From NCBI GenBank assembly GCA_937893155.1, contig CALBGU010000140.1:1-25253 (forward strand): 25,253 bases of DNA. Direction: 5' to 3'. The stretch comes from an uncultured Treponema sp. GTDB lineage: Bacteria; Spirochaetota; Spirochaetia; Treponematales; Treponemataceae. The first letter of the stretch is position 1. Each line of letters starts with the position of its first letter. The notes below the pieces were generated by a model. It saw only the letters and a list, made by a program, of their open reading frames with translations. It searched no databases and was not told the DNA's origin. The translations under genes and the position numbers were made by a program. Positions 7,572-15,463 of this stretch are shown here, piece after piece.

Positions 7572-8438
7572 CTAACGCAACAAAGCAAGAACATTCTGCG
7601 ACTGAGAATTTGCCTGTGCGAGCATTGCAGTACCAGACTGTGTAAGAATCTGATTCTTTGTAAACTCAACCATCTCAGAAGCCATATCTGTATCACGAAT
7701 ACGTGACTCAGCAGCCTGTGTATTCTCTGCTGCAACAGCAACACCCTTTGCTGCAGTCTCAAAGCGGTTCTGGTATGCACCAAGGTCTGCACGCTGCTTG
7801 TTAACAGTCTTCAAAGCCTCGTCCAAAGTTCCAATTGCAGTGTTTGCACTTTCAACACTTGAAAGGCTCAAGCTACCACTTCCCTCACCTTCAGCACTGT
7901 CGCCATTTTTAAGACCAAGTGCAGTTGCTGTCATTGTGCCAACAAAAATCTGAACATTCTGATCCATGTTTGCACCAACCTGAAGCTGCAAAATCTTGCC
8001 CGTCTGAGAATCTCTTGCAAAGCCACCAGTAAGCATGTTCATACCATTGAACTGTGCCTGAGAAGCAACACGGTCAACTTCAGCAACAAGCTGAGAAACC
8101 TCAACCTGAATCTGCATACGGTCTTCGTCAGTGTAGATACCGTTAGAAGCCTGAACAGCAAGCTCACGAACGCGCTGAATAATATCAGTTGTTTCCTGCA
8201 AATATCCCTCAGTTGTCTGAATAAAAGAAACACCATTCTGAATGTTTCTGTTAGCCTGATTCAAGCCACGAATCTGGCTTCTCATCTTCTCAGAAACTGC
8301 CAATCCAGAAGCATCATCACCAGCGCGGTTGATTTTCTCGCCAGAAGAAAGCTTTTCTGTATTGTTCATCAAAGCTGCATTTGACAAACCGAGAGTGCGG
8401 TCTGCAAACATTGAACTCATGTTGTGATTGATAATCAT
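7572..8438 (-). CDS. flaB: Flagellin FlaB, second copy (core periplasmic filament protein)
   Basis: FlaB proteins form the core of the spirochaetal periplasmic flagellar filament. The 288 residues start MIINHNMSSMFADRTLG. They contain LSSGEKINRAGDDASGLAVS, the D1 spoke region, and QVEVSQLVAEVDR. The C-terminal D0 helix is GTAMLAQANSQSQNVLALLR. There is no outer D2/D3 domain, as usual for FlaB. It lacks the GEN...SMWLH loop present in the other copy and has a short Gly/Ser/Glu-rich variable segment (SAEGEGSGSLSL) near residue 180. GGAGGG lies eight bases before the ATG. It is the paralogue of the gene at 8773; the FlaB1/2/3 class cannot be assigned reliably here. Confidence 0.97.
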   Translation of the reverse strand: MIINHNMSSMFADRTLGLSNAALMNNTEKLSSGEKINRAGDDASGLAVSEKMRSQIRGLNQANRNIQNGVSFIQTTEGYLQETTDIIQRVRELAVQASNGIYTDEDRMQIQVEVSQLVAEVDRVASQAQFNGMNMLTGGFARDSQTGKILQLQVGANMDQNVQIFVGTMTATALGLKNGDSAEGEGSGSLSLSSVESANTAIGTLDEALKTVNKQRADLGAYQNRFETAAKGVAVAAENTQAAESRIRDTDMASEMVEFTKNQILTQSGTAMLAQANSQSQNVLALLR

Positions 8439-8503
8439 AATAATTGCCCTCCATGTTCTCTACATAAACCATCTTGATTTACGCCTGCTTAAGAACTCAT
8501 AAG

Positions 8504-8532
8504 ATTCGGTTTTGCGCCTCCAAATCGTTAAA
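8504..8532 (-). promoter_or_regulatory. Weak sigma-28-like promoter candidate for the second flaB
   Basis: The minus strand reads TTTAAC, then about 16 bases, then ACCGAAT. This partly matches the flagellar sigma consensus (TAAA ... GCCGATAA). It would start transcription near 8495, about 57 nt before the ATG. The match at the -10 is only about five of eight. Confidence 0.25.
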
Positions 8533-8548
8533 TCGTCTTACAATAAAA

Positions 8549-8578
8549 AATATAATCATTGTGTGAGAATGAAAACAA
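8549..8578 (-). promoter_or_regulatory. Sigma-70-like promoter candidate for the second flaB
   Basis: The minus strand shows TTGTTT (8573-8578), an 18-bp spacer and TATATT (8549-8554). It would give a leader of about 105 nt that includes GGA motifs near the Shine-Dalgarno (CATGGAGG). It competes with the sigma-28-like site closer to the gene. Confidence 0.35.
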
Positions 8579-8714
8579 ATTTTATTGCCATAAGCAGAAA
8601 AACAATAATATATACATTCGGTATTATTTCCGACGTACAATTTGTATTATATAACAGAGAGAGAAAATTGAAAAGAGAAAAACTAAAAAATTTTGAAAAA
8701 AAAGCTAAAGTTAT

Positions 8715-8758
8715 GAAAAAAAATAGTCAGTAGCCGAAAAAGTTTTACGGCTACTGAC
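8715..8758 (-). terminator. Rho-independent terminator of the first flagellin gene
   Basis: A perfect 11-bp stem pairs GTCAGTAGCCG (8726-8736) with its complement (8748-8758) around an 11-nt loop. On the minus strand it is followed by TA and then eight T residues. It lies 14 bp after the flagellin stop at 8773. This is a strong intrinsic terminator that isolates this flaB as a monocistronic unit. Confidence 0.93.
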
Positions 8759-8772
8759 CAACCATCAGTCCA

Positions 8773-9633
8773 CTATCGAATCAATGAAAGAACGTTCTGA
8801 GACTGTGAATTTGCCTGTGCGAGCATTGCAGTACCAGCCTGAGACAGAATCTGATTCTTTGTATAATCAACCATCTGGCTAGCCATATCTGTGTCGCGGA
8901 TGCGTGACTCAGAAGCCTGCATATTCTCTGCAGAAACATCCAATCCCTTCACAGCATGCTCGAGGCGGTTCTGATATCCACCAAGGTCAGCGCGCTGCTT
9001 GTTGATCTTCTTCAAAGCCTCATCAAGAGTGCCGATAGCGCGGTTTGCATCTTCCGGCGTTGTGAGCTGAATAATCTGCTCTGTACCAGCCTCGCGAACT
9101 CCGAGAGCCTGTGCAGTCATAGTTCCGATGTAAACCTGGATTCTCTGATCCATGTTTGCACCAACGTGCAGCCACATAGAAGCCGTTACTGAGTTTTCGC
9201 CAGTTGACTGTGCGAAACGTCCAGTCAGCATATTCATGCCATTGAACTGAGCCTGAGAAGCGATGCGGTCGACTTCTGCAACAAGCTGAGAAACCTCAAC
9301 CTGAATCTGCATACGATCCTCATCTGTGTAGATGCCGTTCGATGACTGAACTGCAAGCTCACGAATGCGCTGCATGATATCAGTTGTTTCCTGCAAATAA
9401 CCTTCGGTTGTCTGAATGAAGCTAATACCATTCTCAGCGTTCTCTGAAGCCTGATTCAATCCGCGAATCTGTGCTCTCATTTTCTCAGAAACTGCCAATC
9501 CAGAAGCGTCGTCGCCTGCGCGGTTAATCTTCTCACCTGATGAGAGTTTCTCCATATCCTTGCTCAATGAGCCGTTTGTAACGCCCAAAGTGCGATTTGA
9601 GAACATTGCTGACATGTTGTGGTTGATGACCAT
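8773..9633 (-). CDS. flaB: Flagellin FlaB, first copy (core periplasmic filament protein)
   Basis: This 286-residue FlaB flagellin begins MVINHNMSAMFSNRTLGVTN. It carries LSSGEKINRAGDDASGLAVS, QVEVSQLVAEVDRIASQAQ, a GENSVTASMWLHVGANMDQR loop and the C-terminal GTAMLAQANSQSQNVLSLIR. The upstream in-frame ATG at 9648 is rejected: the Shine-Dalgarno GGAGGA (9641-9646) lies within that extension and is seven bases from the ATG at 9633. Flagellins of this class also begin M(I/V)INHNMS. It has a long leader with hairpins, its own promoter candidate and a strong terminator, so it is probably transcribed alone and heavily. It resembles the other copy closely except in the central variable loop. Confidence 0.97.
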   Translation of the reverse strand: MVINHNMSAMFSNRTLGVTNGSLSKDMEKLSSGEKINRAGDDASGLAVSEKMRAQIRGLNQASENAENGISFIQTTEGYLQETTDIMQRIRELAVQSSNGIYTDEDRMQIQVEVSQLVAEVDRIASQAQFNGMNMLTGRFAQSTGENSVTASMWLHVGANMDQRIQVYIGTMTAQALGVREAGTEQIIQLTTPEDANRAIGTLDEALKKINKQRADLGGYQNRLEHAVKGLDVSAENMQASESRIRDTDMASQMVDYTKNQILSQAGTAMLAQANSQSQNVLSLIR

Positions 9634-9640
9634 AATTTTT

Positions 9641-9646
9641 TCCTCC
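9641..9646 (-). promoter_or_regulatory. Shine-Dalgarno deciding the first flaB start, also a possible CsrA site
   Basis: GGAGGA on the minus strand lies seven bases upstream of the ATG at 9633. Its two GGA triplets are the core of a CsrA recognition site, so bound CsrA would cover the ribosome site. Confidence 0.7.
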
Positions 9647-9659
9647 ATGGAATTTTTAT

Positions 9660-9683
9660 ACAGGTCGAATCCTTTCTCCCTGT
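9660..9683 (-). promoter_or_regulatory. Leader hairpin with loop GGA, putative CsrA-binding site
   Basis: The minus strand forms ACAGG ... CCTGT (5-bp stem, 14-nt loop) with GGA in the loop (9670-9672) and a second GGA at the stem edge (9677-9679). It lies about 27-50 nt before the flaB ATG. Together with the GGA motifs in the Shine-Dalgarno it gives the two-site arrangement known from CsrA-repressed flagellin mRNA in Bacillus. Role here is inferred. Confidence 0.45.
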
Positions 9684-9754
9684 CGTAAAAGACTACTGCA
9701 TATTACAAGGCTACACCGCAATCTTTTGCATACGGGTTACACGAACATTCTCTT

Positions 9755-9775
9755 CAACGAAGGCTCTATTCGTTG
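9755..9775 (-). promoter_or_regulatory. Hairpin at the predicted 5' end of the first flaB mRNA
   Basis: There is a perfect 7-bp stem, CAACGAA paired with TTCGTTG, around a 7-nt loop. It begins about where transcription from the promoter candidate at 9782-9809 would start. A 5'-terminal stem-loop commonly protects long-lived mRNAs from decay; this function is inference. Confidence 0.4.
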
Positions 9776-9781
9776 CTACCC

Positions 9782-9809
9782 ATTGTATATTGTCGTCCCC
9801 GCCTTCCAA
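9782..9809 (-). promoter_or_regulatory. Sigma-70-like promoter candidate for the first flaB
   Basis: The minus strand shows TTGGAA (9804-9809), a 16-bp spacer and TACAAT (9782-9787). It lies between the tldE stop and flaB, giving a leader of about 140 nt. No good sigma-28-type sequence was seen in this spacer. Confidence 0.4.
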
Positions 9810-9827
9810 AATCTTGAACAATTTTTT

Positions 9828-11129
9828 TTATTTTCCTGAAATAACAATTCCGCCAAACGAAATATACGGCAAAACGTCCTCTCCGTTGCAAACAACATCG
9901 CGAGAAATATCTTGAATATTCATTAAAATATCAGAAAGATTTCCGTTTATCATCACTTCATTCACGGGATATTTGATTTCGCCGTCTTCAATATAGAAGC
10001 TGTTTTTCGCCACGCCCGAAAAATCTCCGTTTGTGCCGGGTGCGCCGCCCGAAAACGAACCAACCAAGAGACCTTTTTTGATTCCCTTGATAATGCTTTC
10101 CAGCGATTTTTCTCCACCCTCGATAACAACCGACGAATCGGTGTTTTTCACGCGCTCAAATCCCGTTTTGTTTGCGTTGAACAAATCAAGTTGGAACGTT
10201 TTGAGGATTCCGTTTTCGATAAGGTTGTAGCTTTCGGCAATAAAACCGTCCGATGTGTATTTTTGCGGGCACACAATGCGCGGGTCGTCAATGGTCATTC
10301 GGATTGTCAAACGATTATCGGCAACTTGCTTCCCCAGTTTGTTGAGCCAAATACTTGTTTTATCGCGAATAACAGCGCCGCTCACAAAATTGCCCATAAT
10401 ATCGCCCAAGAATTGCGAAAGGCATTTTGGGGTGAGCAAAATCGTGCCATCGGTTATTTTTCCATCAAATGCTCGAAGGTCGAGTTGGCGTTCCGTGTCG
10501 CAAAGCTGCTTTTCGATGTCTGAACGCTCAATAAACGGCTCGTCAAGCGATTCGGTAACAAATCCTGTACCATTCATCGACGTGGTTTTATCGCCGTCCA
10601 GCGCAGAAAAGGACACCTCAACGCAATACCAGCCGCGTTTCGTGGAAAATTCTGTGCCATTTGTATTACGGTAAAATTTATCCATTTTTATGTGCTGAAA
10701 AACCGTATCAGAAAGCCGAATTTTCGGGTGTCGGGCAGTTATTGCCTCAAGCAATTCTTTTGAACGCGCAAAAAAGGTAGGAATATCGCCATTATATGCG
10801 GCATTGCAAAAATCTTGATTTTCCTGCTTCGGCGCGATGTCGTATGCCTCGTCTGCCACACCGGATTCAGCACTTTTTACGCAGTCAAGCGCAGCCTTTT
10901 TTATCGATGCATCATCAGTCTTGTTGATAGCCGCAGAGCCTTTTTTGTGGTCTTTGAGCACCGTCATTCCGATTGAATCGTTAAAAAGCGTTCTGAAAAG
11001 GCTAAATTCACCGTTTGAAATATTAAATTCGTGTGTTTCAGACCGAGTTACCACGATGTGCGCTTTGTCCGCGCCGTTTTTTTTCAATTCCTGCTCAATT
11101 TTCAGCGCCGTTTTTTTCAAATCTTCCAT
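9828..11129 (-). CDS. tldE: TldE/PmbA, non-catalytic partner of the TldD protease
   Basis: TldD and TldE form a cytoplasmic heterodimer that degrades unfolded or modified peptides; TldE lacks the catalytic metal motif. The 433 residues follow the family layout. An N-terminal domain contains ETHEFNISNGEFSLFRTLFNDSIGMTV. A C-terminal domain contains LTPKCLSQFLGDIMGNFVSGAVIRDKTSIWLNKLGKQ, then TSDGFIAESYNLIENGILKTFQLDLFNA, and ends INGNLSDILMNI. No HExxxH is present. GGAGGAAG lies seven bases before the ATG, inside the last codons of tldD, and only three bases separate the two genes. Substrates in spirochaetes are unknown. Confidence 0.92.
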   Translation of the reverse strand: MEDLKKTALKIEQELKKNGADKAHIVVTRSETHEFNISNGEFSLFRTLFNDSIGMTVLKDHKKGSAAINKTDDASIKKAALDCVKSAESGVADEAYDIAPKQENQDFCNAAYNGDIPTFFARSKELLEAITARHPKIRLSDTVFQHIKMDKFYRNTNGTEFSTKRGWYCVEVSFSALDGDKTTSMNGTGFVTESLDEPFIERSDIEKQLCDTERQLDLRAFDGKITDGTILLTPKCLSQFLGDIMGNFVSGAVIRDKTSIWLNKLGKQVADNRLTIRMTIDDPRIVCPQKYTSDGFIAESYNLIENGILKTFQLDLFNANKTGFERVKNTDSSVVIEGGEKSLESIIKGIKKGLLVGSFSGGAPGTNGDFSGVAKNSFYIEDGEIKYPVNEVMINGNLSDILMNIQDISRDVVCNGEDVLPYISFGGIVISGK

Positions 11130-11132
11130 TTT

Positions 11133-12518
11133 TTATCTTCCTCCGACTGTGATTTTGCACCGAAGTTCCGGACCGCCCATTCCGACGGGAATCCACTGTT
11201 TTTTGCCGCAAAATCCGCTGCTTGACCAATGCACGCTGTCTGACACCATATCAACCGTCTTGAGCATATCGAACGCAATGCCCGTTACCGTTGTGTCCAT
11301 AAGCGCCCGCCCGAGCTTTCCGTGCTTGATTTCGTAGCCCATACACACGCCAAACATAAACTCGCCCGTCAAATCCGCTTCACCATTGTTCGTGTCGAGC
11401 AGATAATAGCCGTCATCAACCGATGCGATGATGTCGTCGAGCTTGTCTTTGCCGGGAAGAACCGCCGTATTTCGCATACGAATAATAGGTTCGTCCGAAA
11501 ATCCCCATGCACGCGCATTTCCCGCAGGTTTCACGCCGAATTCCGCCGCACTTTCGCGGTCATTCATATAGCCAGAAAGAACGCCGTCTTTTATCAAAAT
11601 CGCATCGTCCGCAAGGATTCCCTCATCGTCCACAAAAACAGGGAGCGGAGCGGCTTTTCCGAATGCCGTGTGCGCAAAATCCGTGAGATTCACCAACGGA
11701 GAAGCCACGATTTTTCCCAAATTTGGACCTGCCACAGACCCCATTTTTACCAAGTCCGCCTCCACGGTGTGTCCAACCGCTTCGTGCGCAATCATTCCCG
11801 CAAGGTCGCCACCCAAAACCACGGTTTTCACGCCTGCTTCGGCATACACGCCCTCGCGTTTGTCCATCAGTTTTTTATACAGCGCATCAATTTCAGAAAA
11901 GCAATCTTCAGGAGCACGGTGGGTATCAAAAAAATTGCCAAAGCCGCCAATAGCCTTAAAAAGCTCAATCGGCGTGCCGTCCTTATGCTCCGCCTCGAGC
12001 GTCACATAAATGTAACTTCTAGGCGAGGTATGATGTCCTGAATACCCGTCAGACGTGTAGATAATTTTGTCCATCGAGTCCGCAGAGACCGCAATTCCGC
12101 GGCTTTTTATGTTTGGACACTGCTTAACGATGTACGAATCCAAAGCCTGAATAAAATCGATGTAATCTTTTTGCGTCGTCGGCTCAACGATTTTATTCAC
12201 AGGAAAATAACCAGCCGAAAATGCAGGAATCGCCGCCGATTTTTTGCCCGCGTGTTTTCCGAGAAACTCCGCATTTTCGGTCGCCGCTTTCAAAACAAGG
12301 TCTGCCGCCGCTGCCGAATATTCCGCTGTAGACGAAAAACCGTAAACACCGTTTTTGTACACTCGCGCATTCACACCCGAAGCACACACGCTTGAGTTCG
12401 CCGTGATAATTCCGTTTGAAAGCACAATTTTTGTCTGCTGATTTTCCTGCGCCCGAAGCTCCGTTCTGCAGCCGTCAGCAAACAGCGCCGTTTTTTCCTT
12501 AAATAAATCTTCTATCAT
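11133..12518 (-). CDS. tldD: Metalloprotease TldD
   Basis: TldD is the zinc-dependent catalytic subunit of the TldD/E peptidase. The 461-residue protein carries the family HExxxH motif as HEAVGH at residues 245-250, in the context GDLAGMIAHEAVGHTVEAD. Also present are the conserved SDGYSGHHTSPRSYIYV stretch upstream and ELTGEFMFGV-like residues (DLTGEFMFGVCMGYEI) downstream. Length matches the family. GGAG lies before the ATG with normal spacing. It is immediately followed by tldE and preceded by rdgB after 26 bp, in one minus-strand run with the sigma-like gene. Confidence 0.94.
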   Translation of the reverse strand: MIEDLFKEKTALFADGCRTELRAQENQQTKIVLSNGIITANSSVCASGVNARVYKNGVYGFSSTAEYSAAAADLVLKAATENAEFLGKHAGKKSAAIPAFSAGYFPVNKIVEPTTQKDYIDFIQALDSYIVKQCPNIKSRGIAVSADSMDKIIYTSDGYSGHHTSPRSYIYVTLEAEHKDGTPIELFKAIGGFGNFFDTHRAPEDCFSEIDALYKKLMDKREGVYAEAGVKTVVLGGDLAGMIAHEAVGHTVEADLVKMGSVAGPNLGKIVASPLVNLTDFAHTAFGKAAPLPVFVDDEGILADDAILIKDGVLSGYMNDRESAAEFGVKPAGNARAWGFSDEPIIRMRNTAVLPGKDKLDDIIASVDDGYYLLDTNNGEADLTGEFMFGVCMGYEIKHGKLGRALMDTTVTGIAFDMLKTVDMVSDSVHWSSSGFCGKKQWIPVGMGGPELRCKITVGGR

Positions 12519-12544
12519 ATCAACTCCAAAACTACATTCCGCGC

Positions 12545-13216
12545 TTATTTTGTTTCCAAAAACACATTTTTTATGATTTGGTACAGCGCACGCCCCGCTT
12601 TCCCGCGATGAGAAATTTCATCTTTTTGCGAATCTGAAAGTTCTGCCACCGTTTTGCCATATTGCGAAATCACAACAAGCGGGTCATAACCAAAGCCGCC
12701 CGAGCCTGCCGCATCTTCGATTTTTTCGATGAGCGCGCCCTCCATCGTTTCCTGCACGGCAAAAAATCGGTCAAAACCCGCGTAACACACCAGCGCACAC
12801 GAATAATGGCAGGAGCGCGGACCGTTCAAATACGGCGCAGCGGGCAGTTTTTCGCCATTCAACAGCACATTGTTGAGCTGCTCAATCAAAAGCCGATTTT
12901 GCTCAGCTTGCGGGATTTTTTTGCCGTCCGCCCTCCCCCGCGAGAATTGCGCACCCGCATACCGAGACGAAAAAAGCCCCGGAACGCCGCCCAGCGCATC
13001 AACGCAAATGCCCGAATCATCAGCAATAACGGGCGCATGAACGATGTCCCAAAGAGCTTTTGCCTTTATAAGACTGTTTTCAATAAAAGTTGAGCCAGTT
13101 TCATCAGGATTGAAATCGATATTTTCATCTTTTGGAATCACAATTTGAAATCCGCTGAAAATCCGTTCCATTTCCTTTTTTTTATGCTCGTTTCCAGTTG
13201 CAAGATATATTTTCAT
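12545..13216 (-). CDS. rdgB: Non-canonical purine NTP pyrophosphatase (RdgB/HAM1 family)
   Basis: RdgB hydrolyses dITP, XTP and ITP to monophosphates, cleaning the nucleotide pool. From the ATG at 13216 the 223-residue protein begins MKIYLATGNEHKKKEM, matching the family's (L/I)ATGN(x)HKxxE start. It continues with IADDSGICVDALGGVPGLFSSRYAG and GSGGFGYDPLVV near the C-terminus. The frame stays open to an ATG at 13261, which overlaps the stop of the upstream gene (TAATG). That start would add 15 residues (MVLWTQCAKVIIISC) not expected in the family, but translational coupling from it cannot be excluded. A central insert (about residues 80-115) is longer than usual. Confidence 0.92.
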   Translation of the reverse strand: MKIYLATGNEHKKKEMERIFSGFQIVIPKDENIDFNPDETGSTFIENSLIKAKALWDIVHAPVIADDSGICVDALGGVPGLFSSRYAGAQFSRGRADGKKIPQAEQNRLLIEQLNNVLLNGEKLPAAPYLNGPRSCHYSCALVCYAGFDRFFAVQETMEGALIEKIEDAAGSGGFGYDPLVVISQYGKTVAELSDSQKDEISHRGKAGRALYQIIKNVFLETK

Positions 13217-13260
13217 ACAGGATATGATAATAACTTTAGCGCACTGTGTCCATAGCACCA

Positions 13261-14193
13261 TTATTCTTCGGAATACGGAATATTCAAAACGCGCTCAATG
13301 ATATGACGGCGCAATGCTTGGTGTAACAAAGCAGTAACCTGCCTTGTGTTCACGCCCATAATTTCGGCGATAACGTGATTGGTCGGCGCTATTTTCAATT
13401 TTCGTTCTGCACGCAAAAGAGCATTTTTCTCAATCCACAGCCGCGTACAATTTTCATAACGCCGACGCAAAAATTGCACACGAAAAGAATCAACGTGCAC
13501 ATCGCCATTTTTGATTTTTTGCAGTGCAATCGCATATTTTCTATGAAAAAAATACGAATTATCCCGCGTTGCCACATTTTTTTCGCGATTTTTCAGCCGA
13601 CGAGAAAGCGAATCGTTCAAAATCACTATTTTTTCTCTGAGTTCATACTCGTCAATGCCAGAAAAATGAGCAATGTACGCAATTTGCTCTTCCGAAATGT
13701 AATGGCAGGCTTTCAAAGCGACCGCCAAAGCCGCTTTTTGCGCAATGTTCAAATCACGGCGGCTCACTTCGCCAATCACAAGAGCCGTGCTCTCATAAAG
13801 CGGAATCGGCTCTGCAAGCGCCATTTCATCGTAATCAAAAACAATTTCGTCTGCATTTTTCATTTCCTCGCGGAAACTGCACAACACGGTCGCTTCATTT
13901 TGATGGCGACTATCTTTTAGTTTTCGCCATGACCGCAATTCTTTTTTGAGACTGAATATCAAAAAAGTGGCGAATTTTCCGCGAGAAACATCACATTGGT
14001 TTATGATTCTGCAAACGCGATTAAAATTCATCATAAAAAAATTCATTGCATCGTCATAATTGAGACCAAAATAACAGCGCGATGAAACAAAAATCTCAAA
14101 GATTTTCCAAACAGCTTGCGTTTCACTTATTCTGCCGCTCAAAAAATCCCGATAAACTTTTTCTAGTTCAAATCTGCTCTCCATAATGAGCAC
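13261..14193 (-). CDS. Divergent sigma-factor-like / helix-turn-helix protein
   Basis: This is not a clear member of a named family. Residues 1-95 resemble a degenerate sigma-70 region 2. A helical FLSGRISETQAVWKIFEIF segment is followed by SRGKFATFLIFSLKKELRSWRKL, like the GxFxxYL...R..RSWRRK pattern of sigma factors. Residues 150-205 are a second helical block (EEQIAYIAHFSGIDEYELREKI) resembling an HTH. The C-terminus has NHVIAEIMGVNTRQVTALLHQALRRH, a region-4-like HTH. The first codon at 14193 is GTG, with an in-frame ATG at 14184; neither has a good Shine-Dalgarno. It leads the rdgB-tldD-tldE run, upstream of flaB. Confidence 0.6.
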   Translation of the reverse strand: MLIMESRFELEKVYRDFLSGRISETQAVWKIFEIFVSSRCYFGLNYDDAMNFFMMNFNRVCRIINQCDVSRGKFATFLIFSLKKELRSWRKLKDSRHQNEATVLCSFREEMKNADEIVFDYDEMALAEPIPLYESTALVIGEVSRRDLNIAQKAALAVALKACHYISEEQIAYIAHFSGIDEYELREKIVILNDSLSRRLKNREKNVATRDNSYFFHRKYAIALQKIKNGDVHVDSFRVQFLRRRYENCTRLWIEKNALLRAERKLKIAPTNHVIAEIMGVNTRQVTALLHQALRRHIIERVLNIPYSEE

Positions 14194-14294
14194 TATTTTG
14201 AACTATTAGAAAAAAATATGCTAAATCGCAGCGCACGTATTTTTTCCTTCAGATACGAATGATTTTTAGAGTTTTCCTTTTGTATAGTAACGAA

Positions 14295-15278
14295 TTAGAG
14301 CACTTTCGCAAATTCCTTTAAAATTTGAGGAATTACGGTATCAATTTTTCCTTCCATACTCAATCCCGACGCATTTTTGTGCCCGCCGCCGCCAAATTTC
14401 GCAGCAATCGCGCTTACATCAACAGAATCTCGGGAGCGGAATCCCGCCGTGCACGAATTTTCGGTTTCCTGACGCACAAAAAGCACCGCTTCAACGCCTT
14501 CCACCGAAAGAAGCAGCGAATAAAGCGCATCAGAATCGCGCCCTTCCGCACCAAACTTTTTTGTGTCTTCCATCGTTTCGTATGTGACGCACAATTTGTT
14601 ATTGTAATACCGCTCCGTTCTCGAAAGCATAATCGCAAGCAATTTCCGCGTCGAAAACGGTTTTCCGCCCGACATTTCATCGTAGATTCGGCGAGGATTT
14701 GCCCCCGCTTCCACCAGCCGCGCCGCACTCTTAAACGTCTCCGCTGAATCTTCTGCCAAAAATCTAAAATGACCGGTATCTGTTGAAAGCCCAAAAAAAA
14801 GCTGCCGCGCCGTCTGTGTATCCATTTTTCCCGCCAAACGCTCATAAAGCTGTTGCACCAGCAAACACGCCGCAGGCGCAGACGGGTCAATAATGCACGT
14901 TGCCCAAGACGCATCTGCCGTTTTGTGATGGTCGATAATAAACGTGTCGAAGCCCTTTATATCGCCATCAATATCGCCCAGCCGCGAAAGTTCCGAACAA
15001 TCAACGATGATAAGTCCGGTTTTATCGCGCTCGGCTTGCGTCATAAAATCAAGCGTATTGGAAAATCGGGAAGCGTATTTTTTTATTTCTGTGCGCTTAA
15101 ACGGACCGGCAGAAAGCAACTGATACGGTTTTCCAAACTGTTCTATCAAATTCGCCATACCAATACAGCACGAAATACAATCGCCGTCAGGCTCTTTATG
15201 ACCTGCTATTATAAAAAAATCGTGATTTTCAACAAATGTTTTAAAAAGAGAACACTGTTCATCGTTGAGAATTTTCAT
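14295..15278 (-). CDS. nrnA: DHH-family phosphoesterase, NrnA-like nanoRNase / pAp phosphatase
   Basis: NrnA-type enzymes degrade 2-5-mer RNAs, including pGpG from c-di-GMP breakdown, and dephosphorylate pAp. The 327-residue protein has the DHH-domain motifs GHKEPDGDC (residues 26-34), IIVDCSE and IDHHKTAD. The C-terminal DHHA1 motif is FGGGGHKNASG. Length is typical. The frame also opens at a TTG (15284), but the ATG at 15278 has AGGA nine bases upstream and gives the family-like MKILNDEQ start. It lies about 130 bp after an intrinsic terminator and about 100 bp before the sigma-like gene. Confidence 0.88.
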   Translation of the reverse strand: MKILNDEQCSLFKTFVENHDFFIIAGHKEPDGDCISCCIGMANLIEQFGKPYQLLSAGPFKRTEIKKYASRFSNTLDFMTQAERDKTGLIIVDCSELSRLGDIDGDIKGFDTFIIDHHKTADASWATCIIDPSAPAACLLVQQLYERLAGKMDTQTARQLFFGLSTDTGHFRFLAEDSAETFKSAARLVEAGANPRRIYDEMSGGKPFSTRKLLAIMLSRTERYYNNKLCVTYETMEDTKKFGAEGRDSDALYSLLLSVEGVEAVLFVRQETENSCTAGFRSRDSVDVSAIAAKFGGGGHKNASGLSMEGKIDTVIPQILKEFAKVL

Positions 15279-15410
15279 TTTCAACTATCCTTTCATCAAA
15301 AAATTTCTGAAAAAAATGTACCAAAAATACTCTCTCATAATTTCTGAAACACCGTCATTTTTCGCAGTGCATCATAGTCTAATTGAAAATCAAAAATAAG
15401 TAAACAATCC

Positions 15411-15445
15411 AAAAAAAATGCGCCTGTGCTTTTTTCACAGACGCA
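15411..15445 (-). terminator. Rho-independent terminator after the secreted-protein gene
   Basis: A 10-bp stem with one G-U pair (15419-15428 with 15436-15445) and a 7-nt loop is followed on the minus strand by eight T residues. It lies about 20 bp after the stop at 15464. It is a strong intrinsic terminator. Confidence 0.94.
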
Positions 15446-15463
15446 AATTGTTAAAAATTAAAA

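Larger units (their letters stand above)
8439..8725. other. A/T-rich spacer between the two flagellin genes
   Basis: This non-coding spacer (8439-8772 overall) holds the terminator of the upstream flagellin gene at its right end and the promoter and leader of the downstream one at its left. The stretch about 8580-8715 is strongly A/T-rich. It carries a possible short reading frame on the plus strand with no codon or motif support, so it was not called. Confidence 0.7.

Noticed and set aside
8512..8733. 73-residue plus-strand frame between the flagellin genes
   Set aside because: It is Lys-rich low-complexity translation of A/T-rich DNA, lies over promoter and terminator signals, and has no family features.
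9634..9648. Upstream ATG of the first flagellin gene (adds MEEKI)
   Set aside because: The Shine-Dalgarno lies within this stretch, and flagellins of this family start at the MVINHNMS position.
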